DNA of 64,000 bases from Candidatus Hydrogenedentota bacterium (GTDB lineage: Bacteria; Hydrogenedentota; Hydrogenedentia; Hydrogenedentales; SLHB01). Below are positions 1 to 9,516 of this stretch, piece after piece. Below the pieces are notes generated by a model. It searched no databases and was not told where the DNA came from. It saw nothing but the letters and a program-made list of their open reading frames with translations. Where the stretch lies: contig JADLHJ010000078.1 in the NCBI GenBank assembly GCA_020848835.1, forward strand, positions 1 through 64,000, read 5' to 3'. Positions within the stretch are counted from its first letter, which is position 1, and each line of letters starts with the position of its first letter. Both the position numbers and the translations under genes were made by a program.

Positions 1-22
1 CGAGTTTAGGGCGAACCGCATC

Positions 23-1576
<1,554 letters not shown>

Positions 1577-1965
1577 TCTGCGTTCCTATTCCACGAAAAC
1601 TCTGGATTTGCGAGCGGATTTTGGAACGCACGTAACCCAGTCTCCCATGATCTCGTTATAAACGTGGAATTGGGCATTCTGCTTCTCTCCGTTAAGTGTT
1701 GCCGGGTTTATAACGGTCTATCCTCTATGCCCAGTCCGTTGCACTGATGCTAGTAAATCATCGCTATCCTGTTGCGCTTGATACTTGAATCAGCGGTGCG
1801 AAACGACCTGGGTTTAGTTCACGGGATCGGCGCTAAAACACGAAATCTATCTAAATTTTGCAGTCGGGCTGAGACCTAGCTTAATAACGGCTGAGCTCCC
1901 ATGTACGGACCTGTAGAACGTGAAATAACGTTGTCAGCGGAGCCCAGTTTCGATATGCTCGCCCG
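1577..1965. other. Intergenic region, no gene seen
   Basis: This 389-base gap lies between the sigma-54 activator and the SUMF1 lipoprotein. The only ORF entering it is a short frame-shifted shadow. I looked for a sigma-54 promoter of the TGGCAC-N5-TTGC type, a terminator hairpin with a T tract and a tRNA, and found none. The two TTATAAAC-like stretches near 1656 and 1706 are weak and not annotated. Confidence 0.5.
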
Positions 1966-2865
1966 ATGACCACACGTGCGACTGTTTCATTGCTGGCTGG
2001 TGCAGCACTATTTATATTGTCCAGTTGTGCGACGACAGATCTATTGACACAGGGTTCCGGACATGGCTCGCCCTTTGCTGGTCGGCGCGCCGGCACTCAA
2101 ACCACCGTTGAGGGTATCGAGCTGTGTTGGTGCCCGCCTGGACAGTTCACCATGGGTAGCCCGCGCGATGAACCGGAACGGCGACCAGGTGAAAACCAGG
2201 TGAATGTGACGTTAACGCGGGGGTTCTGGATCGGCAAGTTCGAGGTGACGCAGGGTGAATGGAAGCGGATCGTGGGAGAAGTCCCCGGTGTATTCGATAA
2301 GGGCGAAGGCGAACGCTTTCCGATGTATGACGTGAACTTCGCGCAGTGCGAGGAATTTTGTGCAAAGGCGACTGCACAAGCGCACGCGTCCGGCGAACTG
2401 CCAAGGGATTGGGAATTCAGGTTGCCCACCGACGCGCAGTGGGAGTATGCGTGCAGGGCGGGGACAACAACCGCAACGCCCTACGGAAACTCGTTGAGCA
2501 GTATGAAGGCCAATTTCCTCGGCCATACTCCATACAATGGCGGCGCAGTGGGCCCGGCGCTGGATCGCACTTGTGAAGTGGGGCAATACGCTCCCAATCC
2601 GTGGGGCATGTACGACATGGTGGGCAACGTGTTCGAGTGGTGCCGTGACTGGTACCACAACCGCGCGCCCGGTGGTGTCGATCCGGATTTACACGATGTA
2701 CCCGGCAACCGTAATGCCGCTGGTTCCTTGTCTCGCGTGCGGCGAGGCGGCTGCTGGGCCGATGTGGGCTGGCCCTGCCGGTCGGCGTTTCGGCTTCGTT
2801 TCGAACCGGAACGCGGACACAGCCACATCGGGTTTCGGGTCGTTGCGGTCCAAGTCAAGCCTTAA
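1966..2865 (+). CDS. SUMF1/FGE-sulfatase-domain lipoprotein
   Basis: Predicted outer- or inner-membrane lipoprotein. A short hydrophobic signal ends in the lipobox LSSC (Cys21). It carries a SUMF1 (formylglycine-generating-enzyme fold) domain over about residues 45-297, with typical motifs CPPGQFTMGSP, WIGKFEVTQGEW, RLPTDAQWEYACRAG, GNVFEWCRDW and GFRVV. In true formylglycine-generating enzymes two cysteines near the C-terminus bind copper. Here the segment GGCWADVGWPCRSAFR keeps the second cysteine, but the position of the first aligns with Asp. Formylglycine synthase activity is therefore unlikely, and a binding or structural role is more probable. No sulfatase is adjacent. The ATG at 1966 is preferred because it opens the signal peptide, although no strong ribosome binding site is visible. 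It appears to be a single-gene unit. Confidence 0.85.
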   Translation: MTTRATVSLLAGAALFILSSCATTDLLTQGSGHGSPFAGRRAGTQTTVEGIELCWCPPGQFTMGSPRDEPERRPGENQVNVTLTRGFWIGKFEVTQGEWKRIVGEVPGVFDKGEGERFPMYDVNFAQCEEFCAKATAQAHASGELPRDWEFRLPTDAQWEYACRAGTTTATPYGNSLSSMKANFLGHTPYNGGAVGPALDRTCEVGQYAPNPWGMYDMVGNVFEWCRDWYHNRAPGGVDPDLHDVPGNRNAAGSLSRVRRGGCWADVGWPCRSAFRLRFEPERGHSHIGFRVVAVQVKP

Positions 2866-3073
2866 CAATCCTTTAACTAAACGCATCCGCTGGGATGAAA
2901 GTCTACATATTGGGGATGCTATCCCCGTTCCAAGACCTTTGACTTCGGGGGCTTGTGCGTGGTAGCCTATGCGACTGTTTGGCATACCCGCCAGACGCAA
3001 CGATTAGGGAGTAGACAGCCGGGCCGGGGACGCCTATTAGTGACGGCGGCGGTTGTTCTTTGTCTAACGCACT

Positions 3074-3895
3074 ATGCTGAAGATGAAGGTGGGCTTGGTC
3101 GGGTGCGGCAATATTGGCGCCGATCTGTGCATTGCGCTACAGCGCGGCACGATCCCGGCTGAGATTGTCGCCTTGACGGACATAGACGATGCGCGCGCGC
3201 GCAAACTTTTGAACTCGTTCGGGTTGAACGCGGTAATCTGCGATCTCGACGAGAACATGGCGGCGGCGGATTACGTTGTCGAGTGCGCGCAACCGAGTGT
3301 GGTGGAAAGCGTCGTCGCGGCGGCGATCCGACACCAGCGCGATTGTTTGATTATGAGCGTGGGCGGTCTGATGGACCACCCGGATTTGATAGCTGAAGCA
3401 CGCCATAAGGGCGTGGATATTCGGATTCCTTCCGGAGCAATTAGCGGTCTGGATGGAATTCGCGCGGCGATGGAAGCGGGTTTGCATCATGTGATGCTGA
3501 CAACGCGGAAGCCGCCTAAGGGCTTGTCCGGCGCGCCGTATCTCGTTGAGAACGGTATTGACGTGGATAACCTGACGGACGCGAAGGTTGTATTCGAAGG
3601 GTCGGCGCGCGAGGCGTGCAAAGCGTTTCCGCATAACGTGAACGTCGCGGCGGCGCTGAGCCTGACGGGTATTGGCCCGGACGAGACAATGGTTCGCGTG
3701 ATTGCGGACCCGCGGGCGACGTCGAACACGCATGAGATTGTCGTAGAAGGCGCGTTCGGAATGTTGAAGACGGTAACGGAAAACTTGGCATCGCCGAGGA
3801 ATCCGAAGTCGAGTTATCTGGCATCGTTGTCGGCAGTAGCGGAATTGCGCGCCGTGGCGAGCCAGTTTGTTGCGCATCATCAGGGATTGGTTTGA
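3074..3895 (+). CDS. nadX: L-aspartate dehydrogenase
   Basis: NAD(P)-dependent oxidation of L-aspartate to iminoaspartate, the first step of de novo NAD synthesis in organisms using NadX instead of NadB. The N-terminal Rossmann motif is VGLVGCGNIG (about residues 5-14). The central and C-terminal parts match the family: SVGGLMDHPDL, RIPSGAISGLDGI, FPHNVNVAAALSLTGIG and SNTHEIVVEGAFG. The last contains the conserved catalytic His region. At 273 residues it has the usual family length. An alternative ATG three codons downstream (3083) sits directly before the Rossmann strand and cannot be excluded. It lies 37 bp upstream of rplU, and nadD is 4.3 kb downstream in the same direction, so two NAD-synthesis genes flank the ribosomal/proline block. 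Confidence 0.88.
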   Translation: MLKMKVGLVGCGNIGADLCIALQRGTIPAEIVALTDIDDARARKLLNSFGLNAVICDLDENMAAADYVVECAQPSVVESVVAAAIRHQRDCLIMSVGGLMDHPDLIAEARHKGVDIRIPSGAISGLDGIRAAMEAGLHHVMLTTRKPPKGLSGAPYLVENGIDVDNLTDAKVVFEGSAREACKAFPHNVNVAAALSLTGIGPDETMVRVIADPRATSNTHEIVVEGAFGMLKTVTENLASPRNPKSSYLASLSAVAELRAVASQFVAHHQGLV

Positions 3896-3932
3896 TACGC
3901 CGCGCGGATGCGGCTGAACGTGGAGAGATAAC

Positions 3933-4244
3933 ATGTACGCAGTGGTGACGACAGGCGGAAGACAAGTGAAAGTCGCAAAGGGCGATCACGTCCGCGTAGA
4001 TAAGATCGAGGCGCCTGTCGGCGATCGTATCGAGCTGGGCAACGTCCGTCTGGTAGCGAAGGACGATGGTATCGTCGTCGATCCGAAGGCGTTAACGGGC
4101 GCGAAGATCGTGTGCGAAGTGACGGCGCAGGACAAGGCGAAAAAAATCCTTGTATACAAGAAGAAGCGTCGCAAAGGATTTCAGCGCACAAAGGGCCACC
4201 GTCAGCACTACACGCAATTGAAGGTTACGGACATCGTTCTCTAA
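3933..4244 (+). CDS. rplU: 50S ribosomal protein L21
   Basis: Large-subunit protein that binds 23S rRNA near the exit-tunnel side. The 103 residues span the full family length. It opens with MYAVVTTGGRQVKV and ends in the basic segment KKKRRKGFQRTKGHRQHYTQLKVTDI, the usual L21 C-terminal signature. A purine-rich GGAGAG lies a few bases before the ATG. It is followed 34 bp later by rpmA and then obgE, the classic rplU-rpmA-obg order. That order makes the assignment secure. Confidence 0.97.
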   Translation: MYAVVTTGGRQVKVAKGDHVRVDKIEAPVGDRIELGNVRLVAKDDGIVVDPKALTGAKIVCEVTAQDKAKKILVYKKKRRKGFQRTKGHRQHYTQLKVTDIVL

Positions 4245-4278
4245 ACGATTGTCTTTTAGATTCTAAGGAGTCGGAAGA

Positions 4279-4542
4279 ATGGCAACAAAAAAAGCAGGCG
4301 GTAGTTCACGCAACGGCCGCGATTCAGCGTCACAGCGCCTTGGCGTCAAGCGTTACGGCGGCGAAAACGTCCGCGCGGGCAATATTCTCGTGCGCCAGCG
4401 CGGCACAACGTTCTTCCCCGGCGATAACGTCGGTATCGGCAAGGACGACACGCTGTTTGCATTGGTTGACGGTGTCGTGAAGTTCCGTCAGACGCGCAAA
4501 GATCGCAAGTGCGTCGACGTGATCGAAGCAGCCGCGGAGTAA
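4279..4542 (+). CDS. rpmA: 50S ribosomal protein L27
   Basis: Large-subunit protein whose flexible N-terminus reaches the peptidyl-transferase centre. The start [20 protein letters not shown] is the family signature, and the rest ([30 protein letters not shown]) is standard. No N-terminal cleavage extension of the Firmicutes type is seen. The ribosome binding site AAGGAG lies about 10 bp before the ATG. It sits between rplU and obgE in the expected order. Confidence 0.97.
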   Translation: MATKKAGGSSRNGRDSASQRLGVKRYGGENVRAGNILVRQRGTTFFPGDNVGIGKDDTLFALVDGVVKFRQTRKDRKCVDVIEAAAE

Positions 4543-4567
4543 GCTCCGCACCTCGGAGCGGCACACC

Positions 4568-5821
4568 ATGTTTGTTGATCGCGCGCGGGTCCGTGTTACG
4601 GGGGGCGCGGGTGGAAATGGGTGCCGCAGCTTCCGCCGCGAGAAGTATGTGCCTCGCGGCGGCCCCAACGGCGGTGACGGCGGCAACGGCGGCGACGTCT
4701 ATTTTGTAGCGGACCGGCGCTACACCTCCCTCCTTGATCTCAAATACCACGCGCATTGGAAGGGCATGCCCGGCGTGCATGGCGCCGGGTCGGATTGCCA
4801 CGGTAAGAATGGCGAAGACCAAATCATTCACGTGCCCTTAGGCACTATCGTGAAGCGCGCGGATGATGAATCGATCATCGCCGATCTCACGGATGAAGGT
4901 AGCCGCTTCCTCGCCGCAACGGGCGGTAAGGGCGGCCGCGGTAATGCGCGCTTCGCTACAGCAACGGAACGCGCACCGCAGTTCGCGGAAGTAGGCGAAC
5001 CAGGCGCCGACAACGAGTTTCTGCTCGAGCTCAAAGTTATCGCGGAAGTAGGTTTGGTCGGATTGCCGAATGCAGGCAAGTCTACTTTCCTCGCGGCAGT
5101 GTCGGCCGCGCGCCCGAAAATCGCACCCTATCCTTTCACCACCCTCTCCCCCAATCTGGGCGTCGTGCCGTTAAGCGATTTTCGTACGCTGACAATCGCG
5201 GACATTCCCGGAATCATCGAAGGCGCTGCCGACGGCAAGGGTCTCGGGCACGACTTTCTTCGCCATATCGAACGCACCAAGGTATTGCTGTTTCTCATTG
5301 ACCTTGGCGACGAAGACCCGGCGAAGACGAAAAAAATTCTGGAGTCGGAGTTGGCGCAATACAGCGACGTTTTTGAGACACGCCCGCGGGTCTACGCGCT
5401 GAACAAGGCCGACATACCGGAAAATCAGGAACGCTTCAAGAAACTCAAACGGCGTTTTAAATCGCCGTGGCTGATTTCTGGCGCAACGGGTGAAGGTATC
5501 GACAAACTGCTGGAACACTTGTGGCAGACGGTCGATCAGCTCCGCCGTGAAGAAGATGCAGCACCGCAAGGAACCGAATTGGCGGAATATGCATACGAAG
5601 CGCCATATACGGTAGAACGCGTAGAGGACGGCTTCCGCGTGGACGGCAAGGTCGCCGTGCGCGCAGTCCGCATGACGAATTTTGACAACGAAGATGCCGT
5701 GCGCCACCTGCAGAAGCGTTTTAAGAAGATGGGAATCCTGAAGGCATTGAAACGCATCGGTGCAAAGGAAGGCGATTCGGTGTTCGTGGGCGACGCGGAG
5801 TTGGAGTATCACCCCGACTAG
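4568..5821 (+). CDS. obgE: GTPase Obg (CgtA) in ribosome assembly
   Basis: Essential GTPase acting late in 50S subunit assembly and in stress signalling. The glycine-rich Obg fold occupies about residues 1-158 (GGPNGGDGGNGGDV, GGKGGRGNARFAT). The G domain follows with G1 GLPNAGKST (about 165-173), G3 DIPGIIEGA and G4 NKAD. A C-terminal OCT domain covers about 345-417 (VERVEDGFRVDGKVAVRA, FKKMGILKALKRIGA). The OCT extension is present in some lineages and absent in others, which makes this protein longer than the E. coli form. The start ATG follows a CGGAGCGG site. It is 26 bp after rpmA and 18 bp before proB, so probably one transcript. Confidence 0.96.
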   Translation: MFVDRARVRVTGGAGGNGCRSFRREKYVPRGGPNGGDGGNGGDVYFVADRRYTSLLDLKYHAHWKGMPGVHGAGSDCHGKNGEDQIIHVPLGTIVKRADDESIIADLTDEGSRFLAATGGKGGRGNARFATATERAPQFAEVGEPGADNEFLLELKVIAEVGLVGLPNAGKSTFLAAVSAARPKIAPYPFTTLSPNLGVVPLSDFRTLTIADIPGIIEGAADGKGLGHDFLRHIERTKVLLFLIDLGDEDPAKTKKILESELAQYSDVFETRPRVYALNKADIPENQERFKKLKRRFKSPWLISGATGEGIDKLLEHLWQTVDQLRREEDAAPQGTELAEYAYEAPYTVERVEDGFRVDGKVAVRAVRMTNFDNEDAVRHLQKRFKKMGILKALKRIGAKEGDSVFVGDAELEYHPD

Positions 5822-5839
5822 GGTTGCAAAGCGACTTTT

Positions 5840-6946
5840 ATGCAAACCATCGTTATAAAGATTGGCACAACGCTTCTCGCCGGCGCGCGCGGGTTTGATG
5901 GGGCAGTCGTCGAAGGGCTTGTGAAAGAAGTCGCAGTGCTCAAAAACGAGCGCGATATCAATGTGTTGCTTGTCTCTTCCGGCGCTATTGGCTGCGGCAT
6001 GGACACGCTGAAACTCACCGAGCGCCCAAAAGTATTGCCATTAAAACAGGCGACCGCAGCAATCGGCCAAGCGCGGCTGATGCATTTTTATCAAGTGCTG
6101 TTCGAGACTTATGGGGAAGGGTTGCACACCGCGCAGGTCTTACTCACTTCATCCGATCTCGACGATCGGCATCGTTATCTGAATATTCGCAACACGATTC
6201 ATACCTTGTTCTCACTGAAGAACGTTGTGCCGATTGTCAACGAGAACGATTCAGTAGCCACGGAGGAGTTGCGCTTCGGCGACAACGATACGTTATCCGC
6301 ACGAGTGGCAGCGAAAATCGATGCCAACCTACTCATCATTCTCAGTGACATCGACGGGCTTTTCGATCACAATCCCCGAAAGCATAAGGATGCGCAGTTG
6401 ATCGAGCACGTCGAGCAAGTCGATGACAGCATCGAAGCGCTCGCCGGCGATACCGTTGTTGAGACGTCTGTGGGCGGTATGAGAACTAAACTTCAGGCCG
6501 CGCGAATCGCCTGCGCATCTGGTCTTGAAACGGTCATCGCAAACGGAAATACACCGGGGATTCTCCGCGGCGTCTTGGACGGCACGGCACGCTGCACACG
6601 CTTTGGCAAATCCACGGCCGCCATGTCGCACCGGAAACGCTGGATTGCATTCGGGCGATCTGCGCGTGGCGCCATTGCCGTTGATGATGGCGCCCGTGCA
6701 GCGTTGATGACAAAAGGTAAAAGCCTTCTCCCCGCCGGCATCACAAGCGTAACCGGCGCTTTCGAGATGGGCGCCGCAGTGCGCATACGCGACGGTTCAG
6801 GCAAGGATATCGCTTGCGGCCTCGTAAATTATTCCAGCACCGACCTCGACCGCATCAAAGGTTGCAAAAGCAGCGAAATCCGCGCCATTCTAGGCCACAA
6901 GGACTTTGACGAAGTCATTCACCGGGACAATTTGGTGCTCCTCTAA
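5840..6946 (+). CDS. proB: Glutamate 5-kinase
   Basis: Phosphorylates L-glutamate to glutamyl-5-phosphate, the first step of proline synthesis. The amino-acid-kinase domain starts with VIKIGTTLLAG and contains VSSGAIGCGMD, VNENDSVATEELRFGDND, LSDIDGLFDHNP and the GGMRTKLQAA signature. A C-terminal PUA domain (about 275-355) is present (VDDGARAALMTKGKSLLPAGI). The 368-residue length is that of the two-domain enzyme. The final Asn-Leu-Val-Leu-Leu codons run into proA: the stop TAA and the proA start ATG share one base (TAATG), so translation is probably coupled. Confidence 0.96.
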   Translation: MQTIVIKIGTTLLAGARGFDGAVVEGLVKEVAVLKNERDINVLLVSSGAIGCGMDTLKLTERPKVLPLKQATAAIGQARLMHFYQVLFETYGEGLHTAQVLLTSSDLDDRHRYLNIRNTIHTLFSLKNVVPIVNENDSVATEELRFGDNDTLSARVAAKIDANLLIILSDIDGLFDHNPRKHKDAQLIEHVEQVDDSIEALAGDTVVETSVGGMRTKLQAARIACASGLETVIANGNTPGILRGVLDGTARCTRFGKSTAAMSHRKRWIAFGRSARGAIAVDDGARAALMTKGKSLLPAGITSVTGAFEMGAAVRIRDGSGKDIACGLVNYSSTDLDRIKGCKSSEIRAILGHKDFDEVIHRDNLVLL

Positions 6947-8226
6947 TGGCAACCGTATCGAAAACATGCGACGCCGGATTGCGCGACGAAATTGAGCGGG
7001 TAGGCAAGCAAGCGCGGGCCGCCTCCAATTCGTTGCGCACCTTGTCTTCGGCCGTAAAAGATAACGCGCTTACCAATATTGCCGGGAAACTGCGCACATC
7101 GCACGACATACTCATCGCGGAGAATGCGAAGGATTTGGATACCGGCCGGGCGAAGGGCCTTTCGTCGGCAATGTTGGATCGTCTTGCGCTTAACGCCAAA
7201 AGAATTGACGCAATGGCGGAAGGTTTAGAGCAAGTCGCGGCGCTGCCCGATCCGGTTGGCGACATTGTTTCACAAGTTGTGCGCCCCAACGGATTAAAAA
7301 TCGCGCAGATTCGCGCGCCCCTTGGCGTCGTGGGGATTATTTACGAAAGCCGGCCAAACGTCACGGCAGACGCGGCAGCCCTGTGTTTGAAGTCGGGCAA
7401 TGCGTGTGTATTGCGTGGCGGATCAGAGGCGATTCATTCCAACCTGGAAATCGCAAAAATATTTCAAGAAGGCGCAACAGCAGCGGGCGTACCAGAAAAT
7501 GCCGTGCAGATGATTTCTACCACGGATCGCAACGCTGTGGGCGAAATGCTCAAGCTGGATAAATACATCGATGTCATCGTGCCGCGCGGCGGCAAGAATC
7601 TTATCGAGCGTATCTACGCCGAATCGCGAATCCCTGTTGTCGCGCATCTTGATGGCATCTGCACCACCTATGTGCACTCGGACGCGGACCTCGCAATGGC
7701 GAAGCGCGTTTGCCTTAACGCAAAGTTGCAGCGGCCCGGCACCTGCAACGCAATGGAAACGATGCTCGTACACGCCGATGTCGCAAAATCTTTCCTTCCC
7801 GACGTTGGCCGCGAACTACTCACGGCGGGCTGCGAGATTCGCGGATGCGAGCGCACGCAGAAGCTAATCGCGTGCACCGCGGCCACTCCCGAAGATTTCG
7901 AGACGGAGTTCCTCGAAAAGATTGTCGCGGTAAAGATAGTCGATTCGCTCGATGAGGCGATTGCACATATTGGCGAGCATGGCTCGCACCATTCAGATGC
8001 GATTATCACGACTGGCTATGACGCAGCGGAGCGTTTCTTGAACGAAGTGGATAGCGCGACCGTGTATGTAAACGCTTCCACGAGATTCACCGACGGCTTT
8101 GAATTCGGGCTCGGCGCGGAAATCGGCATCAGCACGAACAAGTTGCATTGCCGCGGTCCAATGGCACTCAAAGAACTCACCAGCCTGAAGTACATAATCC
8201 GGGGCGACGGTCAGATTCGTGAGTGA
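6946..8226 (+). CDS. proA: Gamma-glutamyl-phosphate reductase
   Basis: NADPH-dependent reduction of glutamyl-5-phosphate to glutamate semialdehyde, the second proline step. It is an aldehyde-dehydrogenase fold of 426 residues. Visible motifs are LGVVGIIYESRPNVTADAAALC, KSGNACVLRGGSEA, VIVPRGGKNLI, and HLDGICTTYVH, whose Cys is the expected nucleophile. DSATVYVNASTRFTDGFEFGLGAEIGIST is the C-terminal signature region. It starts by a one-base overlap with proB and its stop overlaps the GTG start of nadD by eight bases, so the three genes are tightly coupled. Confidence 0.96.
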   Translation: MATVSKTCDAGLRDEIERVGKQARAASNSLRTLSSAVKDNALTNIAGKLRTSHDILIAENAKDLDTGRAKGLSSAMLDRLALNAKRIDAMAEGLEQVAALPDPVGDIVSQVVRPNGLKIAQIRAPLGVVGIIYESRPNVTADAAALCLKSGNACVLRGGSEAIHSNLEIAKIFQEGATAAGVPENAVQMISTTDRNAVGEMLKLDKYIDVIVPRGGKNLIERIYAESRIPVVAHLDGICTTYVHSDADLAMAKRVCLNAKLQRPGTCNAMETMLVHADVAKSFLPDVGRELLTAGCEIRGCERTQKLIACTAATPEDFETEFLEKIVAVKIVDSLDEAIAHIGEHGSHHSDAIITTGYDAAERFLNEVDSATVYVNASTRFTDGFEFGLGAEIGISTNKLHCRGPMALKELTSLKYIIRGDGQIRE

Positions 8227-8830
8227 GCCGCGCCGCATCGGTGTCTTCGGCGGCACCTTCGATCCAATTCACAACACGCACCTGGCGATAGCACACGCCG
8301 CGCGCGATCAGGCGAATTTAGATCTCGTGTTGTTTGTCGTTTCTGCAAATCCTCCCCACAAACGTGGCGCCAATCTAGAGTCGGCCGAAGACCGCCTTGC
8401 GCTCGTGGAAGCCGCGCTCATGAACGAACCCGATATGGCCCCAAGCAGAATTGAGATCGATCGCGATGGTCCCTCGTATACGGCAGACACGCTCGATGCC
8501 TTACATGATCAATTTCCCGATGCGGCGCTGTTCCTCATTATCGGCATGGACTCGCTAATCGACTTGCCGAAGTGGCGCGCGCCGGAACGCATTCTATCGC
8601 GCGCGTATTTGCTGGTCGTTCCACGGCCGGGCGAAGATGCCGCGCCAGAATCGCTGCGTGGGAAGTACACACTACTGACGTTTCCAGAGAACGACCTGTC
8701 TTCCACGGACGTGCGATCGCGTTTGGAATCGGGCGACCCATGCACGGATGCTCTCCCCCACGCCGTTTCCGACTTGATCAAACTACGAGGGCTTTATCGT
8801 GAGTGCGCTGAGCATTCCACGCGCAGATGA
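8219..8830 (+). CDS. nadD: Nicotinate-nucleotide adenylyltransferase
   Basis: Adenylates nicotinate mononucleotide to deamido-NAD. The nucleotidyltransferase motif reads GGTFDPIHNTHLAIA; both histidines of the HxGH motif are kept while its Gly is Thr, a variation I accept as within the family. The C-terminal LSSTDVRSRLESG matches the ISSTxIR motif. The start is a GTG overlapping the proA stop by eight bases, and the frame ends inside yqeK (32-base overlap). Together with nadX upstream, this places two NAD-synthesis genes in one stretch. The 203-residue length is normal. Confidence 0.93.
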   Translation: MSEPRRIGVFGGTFDPIHNTHLAIAHAARDQANLDLVLFVVSANPPHKRGANLESAEDRLALVEAALMNEPDMAPSRIEIDRDGPSYTADTLDALHDQFPDAALFLIIGMDSLIDLPKWRAPERILSRAYLLVVPRPGEDAAPESLRGKYTLLTFPENDLSSTDVRSRLESGDPCTDALPHAVSDLIKLRGLYRECAEHSTRR

Positions 8831-9386
8831 GTTTGTGGCGCGGCTACGCGGACGTTTGAGCGAGAACCGCGTCAGGCATTGCGTTTCCGTGGCCGAGACG
8901 ATGTGGCAAGTGGCATCGGAAAATGGGCTGGACACAAACCGCGCGGCCGTCGCAGGTTTCCTGCACGACATGTGCAAGGCATTCACTCCCGCGGACATGC
9001 TCGCCGCCGCGGACCGCTACCGGATTTCAATCAACGAAACGCAACGCAAAAAGCCGTCACTGCTACATGGTCACGTCGCGGCGCACGAGGCTAAACATGA
9101 TCTGGGTGTCGATCACGACGATGTGCACGAGGCCATTGCATGGCATGTGACCGGATACCCGAATGTTGGCCCGCTGGCGCTGGCGTTGTATTACGCCGAC
9201 TTTTCGGAACCATATCGCGATTTTGAAGAGGCCGAAGTTGCGCGGGACATTTACCAAAAGGACGGGTTACGCACGGCGGTGCGTTATGTCGCGCGCGCAA
9301 AGACCGAGCGCCTCGTAACAAAGCGGATGCTTATCGATCCGAATACAGACGCCTTTCGTGCGTGGCTGGAAACTGCGCCAGCTTAA
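8799..9386 (+). CDS. yqeK: HD-domain phosphohydrolase, YqeK family
   Basis: Family members hydrolyse diadenosine tetraphosphate symmetrically to two ADP. The HD signature is visible as HCVSVAETMW (about residue 27) and FLHDMCKAF (HD at about 50), with HGHVAAHEAKHDLGV, AIAWHVTG and LYYADFSEPYRDFE supplying the remaining metal-ligand region. The start is a GTG that overlaps nadD by 32 bases. The order nadD-yqeK is widespread; the rsfS gene that often follows is absent here, because the next gene is an unrelated exported protein with its own promoter region. Confidence 0.88.
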   Translation: MSALSIPRADEFVARLRGRLSENRVRHCVSVAETMWQVASENGLDTNRAAVAGFLHDMCKAFTPADMLAAADRYRISINETQRKKPSLLHGHVAAHEAKHDLGVDHDDVHEAIAWHVTGYPNVGPLALALYYADFSEPYRDFEEAEVARDIYQKDGLRTAVRYVARAKTERLVTKRMLIDPNTDAFRAWLETAPA

Positions 9387-9478
9387 CAAGGCTCTCGTCG
9401 AAAGTTTCCGTAACAGTGGCGAATCATAGCCCGCATATACCACAATAAACGCGCATCTCAATTTGCGCGGTCTTATGT

Positions 9479-9516
9479 TATACTTATTGTTGATCAAGGC
9501 GACGGGGGAACGTGCC
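9479..9516 (+). promoter_or_regulatory. Putative -10 box and GGGGG-bearing leader hairpin
   Basis: TATACT at 9479-9484 resembles a -10 box; no convincing -35 is seen. The short leader contains GGC-G-ACG-GGGGAA-CGT-GCC (9498-9516), a six-pair stem with one bulged G. Its loop exposes the Shine-Dalgarno-like GGGGGA, and the stem ends right at the ATG (9517). It is a weaker version of the hairpins near 14.7, 16.9, 21.9, 22.0, 32.8 and 36.15 kb. Confidence 0.4.

Noticed and set aside
2911-2927. GGGGAT-GCT-ATCCCC hairpin after the SUMF1 gene
   Set aside because: No T tract follows and the stem is short, so I did not call it a terminator.
3137-3934. 265-aa minus-strand ORF opposite nadX
   Set aside because: Arg/His-rich shadow; nadX on the plus strand has clear motifs.
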